Of a stretch of 64,000 nt of DNA, positions 61,787 through 64,000 are shown piece by piece. Location of the stretch: positions 1,984,001 to 2,048,000 of the forward strand of contig NZ_RKRA01000001.1 in assembly GCF_003814705.1 (NCBI RefSeq), read 5' to 3'. The stretch's first letter is position 1. Every line of letters begins with the position of its first letter. The stretch is from Georgenia muralis. Lineage in GTDB: Bacteria; Actinomycetota; Actinomycetes; Actinomycetales; Actinomycetaceae. Made by a program: the position numbers and the translations under genes. The notes beneath the pieces are model-generated. The model worked only from the letters and a program-made list of their open reading frames with translations, was not told where the DNA came from and did not search any database.

Positions 61787-62959
61787 GTGACCCGGCCCGA
61801 GGGCTCTGACGGCTCGGGCCGGCCCCAGCAGGCGGCCCGGCTGGTCGCCGCGGGCCTCGGGCAGTCGATGGACCTGCGCCGGTGGAAGGTCTTCCTCGGG
61901 GTGCGTTCGCGCCTGGGGACCCGGCGGGTCCGGGAGGGGTTCGTGCCCGTCCTCACCGCGGCCGTCACCGCGGGCGTGGCCTACTTCGTCTCGCACGAGC
62001 TCCTCGGGCACGAGCTGCCGATGTTCGCCCCCATCGCGGCGTGGATCGTGCTGGGCCACAGCCAGGACCGGCAGCTGCGCCGCACCGCCGAGCTGGGGGC
62101 CGGGGTGACGATCGGCGTGTGGCTGGGGGAGGTCTTCGTCCAGGTCTTCGGCACCGGGGCGGTCCAGATCGCCGTCGTCCTGCTGCTCGCCGCGCTCGCG
62201 GCGCGGTTCATCGACCGCGGTCCCCTGCTCACCACGCAGGCGGGCGTCCAGAGCGTCGTCATCGTCGCCATGCCGACGACGATGGTCACCGACGGTGCCC
62301 TGGGCCGCTGGTCCGACGCGCTCGTCGGCGCCGCGCTCGGGCTGCTCGTCACCGCGCTGGTGCCCGCCGACGTCGTCGGCCGATCACGGGCCCTGGCCCG
62401 TACCGCGCTGGACCAGCTCGCCACGATGCTCGCCACCCTCGCCCGGGGCCTGCGCGCCGGCGACCCGCAGGTCGCCGCGGACGCCCTCACCATGGGCCGG
62501 GCGTCGCAGCCGAGCCTGGACGCCTGGTCCTCGGCGATGCGCAGCGCCCGTGAGATGGTCCGGGTCAACCCGGTCGTGCGGGGCGAGCGGACGACCGTCG
62601 CGGAGCTCAGCCGGGCGGCCGTCCTGGCCGACCGCGCCATGCGCAACGCCCGGGTGGTGGCCCGGCGCGCCGTCGTCGCCGTCGAGGAGGAGGGACCCGC
62701 GCCCGACGTCGCCGGGCACGTGGAGACGCTCGCCGTCGCCATGGGCTCCCTCGCGGCCGCCGTGGGGCGCGGTGACCCGCCCGACCACGCCCGGGCGCTG
62801 CTGCAGGAGGTCGCCGCGGCGCTGGCGCCGGAGGCCTACGCCGAGGGCTGGCGCCGCCAGACCCTCGTCTCCCTGCTGAGGTCCCTGGCCGTGGACGCGC
62901 TGGAGATCACCGGCATGTCGCACGGCGAGGCGACCGGCGAGCTCGCCGAGGACTCCTAG
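61787..62959 (+). CDS. FUSC-family (aromatic acid exporter-like) membrane protein
   Basis: The 390-residue protein has about six helices in its first 200 residues (FVPVLTAAVTAGVAYFVSHELLGH, MFAPIAAWIVLGH, RRTAELGAGVTIGVWLGEVF) followed by a helical cytoplasmic domain, the layout of FUSC/ArAE proteins that export aromatic acids or fusaric acid. The GTG start at 61787 follows a repeated GC-rich stretch (61717-61786). The stop overlaps that of the convergent Rieske gene. Confidence 0.8.
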   Translation: MTRPEGSDGSGRPQQAARLVAAGLGQSMDLRRWKVFLGVRSRLGTRRVREGFVPVLTAAVTAGVAYFVSHELLGHELPMFAPIAAWIVLGHSQDRQLRRTAELGAGVTIGVWLGEVFVQVFGTGAVQIAVVLLLAALAARFIDRGPLLTTQAGVQSVVIVAMPTTMVTDGALGRWSDALVGAALGLLVTALVPADVVGRSRALARTALDQLATMLATLARGLRAGDPQVAADALTMGRASQPSLDAWSSAMRSAREMVRVNPVVRGERTTVAELSRAAVLADRAMRNARVVARRAVVAVEEEGPAPDVAGHVETLAVAMGSLAAAVGRGDPPDHARALLQEVAAALAPEAYAEGWRRQTLVSLLRSLAVDALEITGMSHGEATGELAEDS

Positions 62960-63393
62960 CCCAGGAGCACGTCGTCGCCCTCGACGCGCAGCTCCACCGG
63001 CGGCAGCGGCTGGGTGGCCGGTCCGGCGAGCACCGCGCCGTCGGTGGTGGAGAACGTCGATCCGTGGCACGGGCACACCAGCTCGGTGCCCCGGGCGGCG
63101 ACGAGGCACGCCCGGTGGGTGCAGACCGCCGAGAGGCCGTGGACGTCGCCGGCCTCGTCGCGCACGACCGCCACGCCCTCGCCGGGGGCGGGCTCGACGA
63201 CGACGGCGGTGCCCGGAGCGAGGTCGGTCAGGGAGGCCAGCGGGGTCGGCGCGGCGGCGGTGCCCGTGGCGGGGCCGGTGGTGGGTGTCCCGGCGGGCTC
63301 GGCGGCGCCGCACGCGGCGAGCACCGGGACGGCCAGCGCGCCCGCGCCGGCGACGAGGAACGTGCGGCGGGTGGGGGCGTCTGCGGCAGTCAT
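62956..63393 (-). CDS. Rieske [2Fe-2S] protein, Tat/lipoprotein signal
   Basis: The 145-residue protein has a Tat-like signal (RRTFLVAGAGALAVPVLAAC), possibly also a lipoprotein with Cys28, and a Rieske cluster site CTHRACL (C91, H93, C96) with CPCHGSTF (C107, C109, H110). C96 and C109 probably form the stabilising disulfide. It is likely an extracytoplasmic electron carrier; the partner is unknown. Its stop overlaps the convergent FUSC stop by three bases. Confidence 0.9.
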   Translation of the reverse strand: MTAADAPTRRTFLVAGAGALAVPVLAACGAAEPAGTPTTGPATGTAAAPTPLASLTDLAPGTAVVVEPAPGEGVAVVRDEAGDVHGLSAVCTHRACLVAARGTELVCPCHGSTFSTTDGAVLAGPATQPLPPVELRVEGDDVLLG

Positions 63394-63426
63394 GAGGACA
63401 TCGTGCCGCGCCGCTAGGCTCTGTGG

Positions 63427-63753
63427 GTGCTCGGAAACGTCCAGCTCCTCATCTTCCTGCTGCTCGCGGTGATCATGTTCGCCCTCGAGGTGTGGGCGCT
63501 CGTCGACGCCGCGACCCGGCCGGCGCCCGCGTTCCTCGCCGCGGACAAGCGCACCAAGAACTTCTGGCTGGCCCTGACGGGTGTCGCCGCCGCCATCGGC
63601 TTCATCGCCATCCCGCCCCCGCTGGGGCTGGGCCTCATGGGCGGCTTCCTGCAGTTCGTCGCCGTCGTGCCCGCCGCGGTCTACCTCGCCGACGTGCGGC
63701 CCGCCGTGCGCGGCTACCGGCCGCCGCGCCAGGGCCAGGGCCGGGGCTGGTAG
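63427..63753 (+). CDS. DUF2516-family membrane protein
   Basis: The 108-residue protein has three hydrophobic segments ([65 protein letters not shown]), matching actinobacterial DUF2516. The function is unknown. The start is GTG 63427. It lies immediately before dtd, as in many Micrococcales. Confidence 0.85.
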   Translation: MLGNVQLLIFLLLAVIMFALEVWALVDAATRPAPAFLAADKRTKNFWLALTGVAAAIGFIAIPPPLGLGLMGGFLQFVAVVPAAVYLADVRPAVRGYRPPRQGQGRGW

Positions 63754-63757
63754 CCCG

Positions 63758-64000
63758 GTGCGGGCCGTCCTGCAGCGGGTGACCCGCGCGGCGGTGCGGG
63801 TCGGCGGTCAGGTGGTCGGGGAGGTCACCCGGCCCGGGCTGGTCGCGCTCGTCGGCGTCACGCACGACGACGGCGCCGAGCAGGCGGAGCGGCTGGCCCG
63901 CAAGATCGCCGAGCTGCGGATCCTGCGGGGGGAGGCCTCCGTGGCCGATGCGGCCGCCCCGGTGCTCGTCGTCTCCCAGTTCACCCTGTACGCCGACGTC
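63758..64000 (+). CDS. dtd: D-aminoacyl-tRNA deacylase Dtd (5' part)
   Basis: The first 81 codons are visible; the gene runs off the right edge. The protein begins [23 protein letters not shown] and has the DTD signature SQFTLYADV near the end of the visible part, with the catalytic-site SQF motif. It hydrolyses D-aminoacyl-tRNA. The start is GTG 63758, 4 bp after DUF2516. The loop before VLVVSQF is shorter than in E. coli. Confidence 0.93.
   Translation, partial: MRAVLQRVTRAAVRVGGQVVGEVTRPGLVALVGVTHDDGAEQAERLARKIAELRILRGEASVADAAAPVLVVSQFTLYADV

Noticed and set aside
1-64000. CRISPR array
   Set aside because: No regularly spaced direct repeats were seen; the only tandem repeats are short (6, 21 and 24 bp) and without spacers.

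Overview
The window is a high-GC, gene-dense stretch of chromosome from an actinomycete. A mycothiol synthase (MshD), a GlnR-type regulator, PhoP-type PHO boxes, FABP/nitrobindin and DUF2516 genes, and very frequent GTG starts with ATGA/GTGA stop-start overlaps all point to Actinomycetota. Order Micrococcales (a Cellulomonas/Georgenia-like organism) is an inference from gene content and order, not proven here.

Layout. (1) 1-1760: the integrase end of an integrative element (partial gene, excisionase, tyrosine recombinase), abutting the 3' end of tRNA-Phe. (2) 1762-16.6 kb: a tRNA cluster (Phe, Asp, Glu), then housekeeping and transport genes: zincin-like protein, SurE, PfkB kinase, GNAT, MscS, MsrB, EEP hydrolase, AEC and DMT transporters, DEAD-box helicase, GlsB. 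These are followed by an arsenic locus (arsR divergent from arsD-arsA) and a TauE/SafE permease. (3) 17.2-24.45 kb: a mobile-element hotspot. It holds a complete IS1380-family copy, a flavodoxin gene, and a 4.9-kb block bounded by IS5-type inverted repeats and a CTAG duplication. Inside that block are an IS5-type transposase, two small passenger genes and a second IS1380 copy, whose left inverted repeat is split by an IS110-family element. The 203-nt leader of the IS110 element contains segments matching its own donor ends and its actual target, as expected of a bridge RNA. (4) 24.5-36.4 kb: multicopper oxidase, LLM monooxygenase divergent from a TetR-MazG-like-GyrI-like operon, tRNA-Lys, a LacI-controlled polyamine-type ABC transporter with an adenosine deaminase, and a secreted lipase. 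(5) 36.5-58 kb: phosphate metabolism (phoX, ppk, tandem pstS genes with pstCAB, DUF47-pit). Direct-repeat PHO boxes precede phoX, pstS1 and pstC. This stretch is interspersed with IS630, a membrane-anchored PemK/MazF-like protein, CorA, a transglutaminase, an acyl-CoA dehydrogenase, MshD and a Nudix-phosphatase fusion. (6) 58.3-64 kb: glnR, a membrane protein, FABP/nitrobindin, YgfZ, FUSC, a Rieske protein, DUF2516 and the start of dtd.

How it works together. The phosphate genes form a scattered PhoP-type regulon: PhoX releases phosphate outside the cell, PstSCAB and Pit import it, and PPK stores it as polyphosphate. GlnR, the nitrogen regulator, lies close by. The transposon block shows an ordered history: an IS5-type unit landed between the flavodoxin and multicopper oxidase genes, IS1380 landed inside it, and IS110 landed inside the IS1380 terminal repeat.
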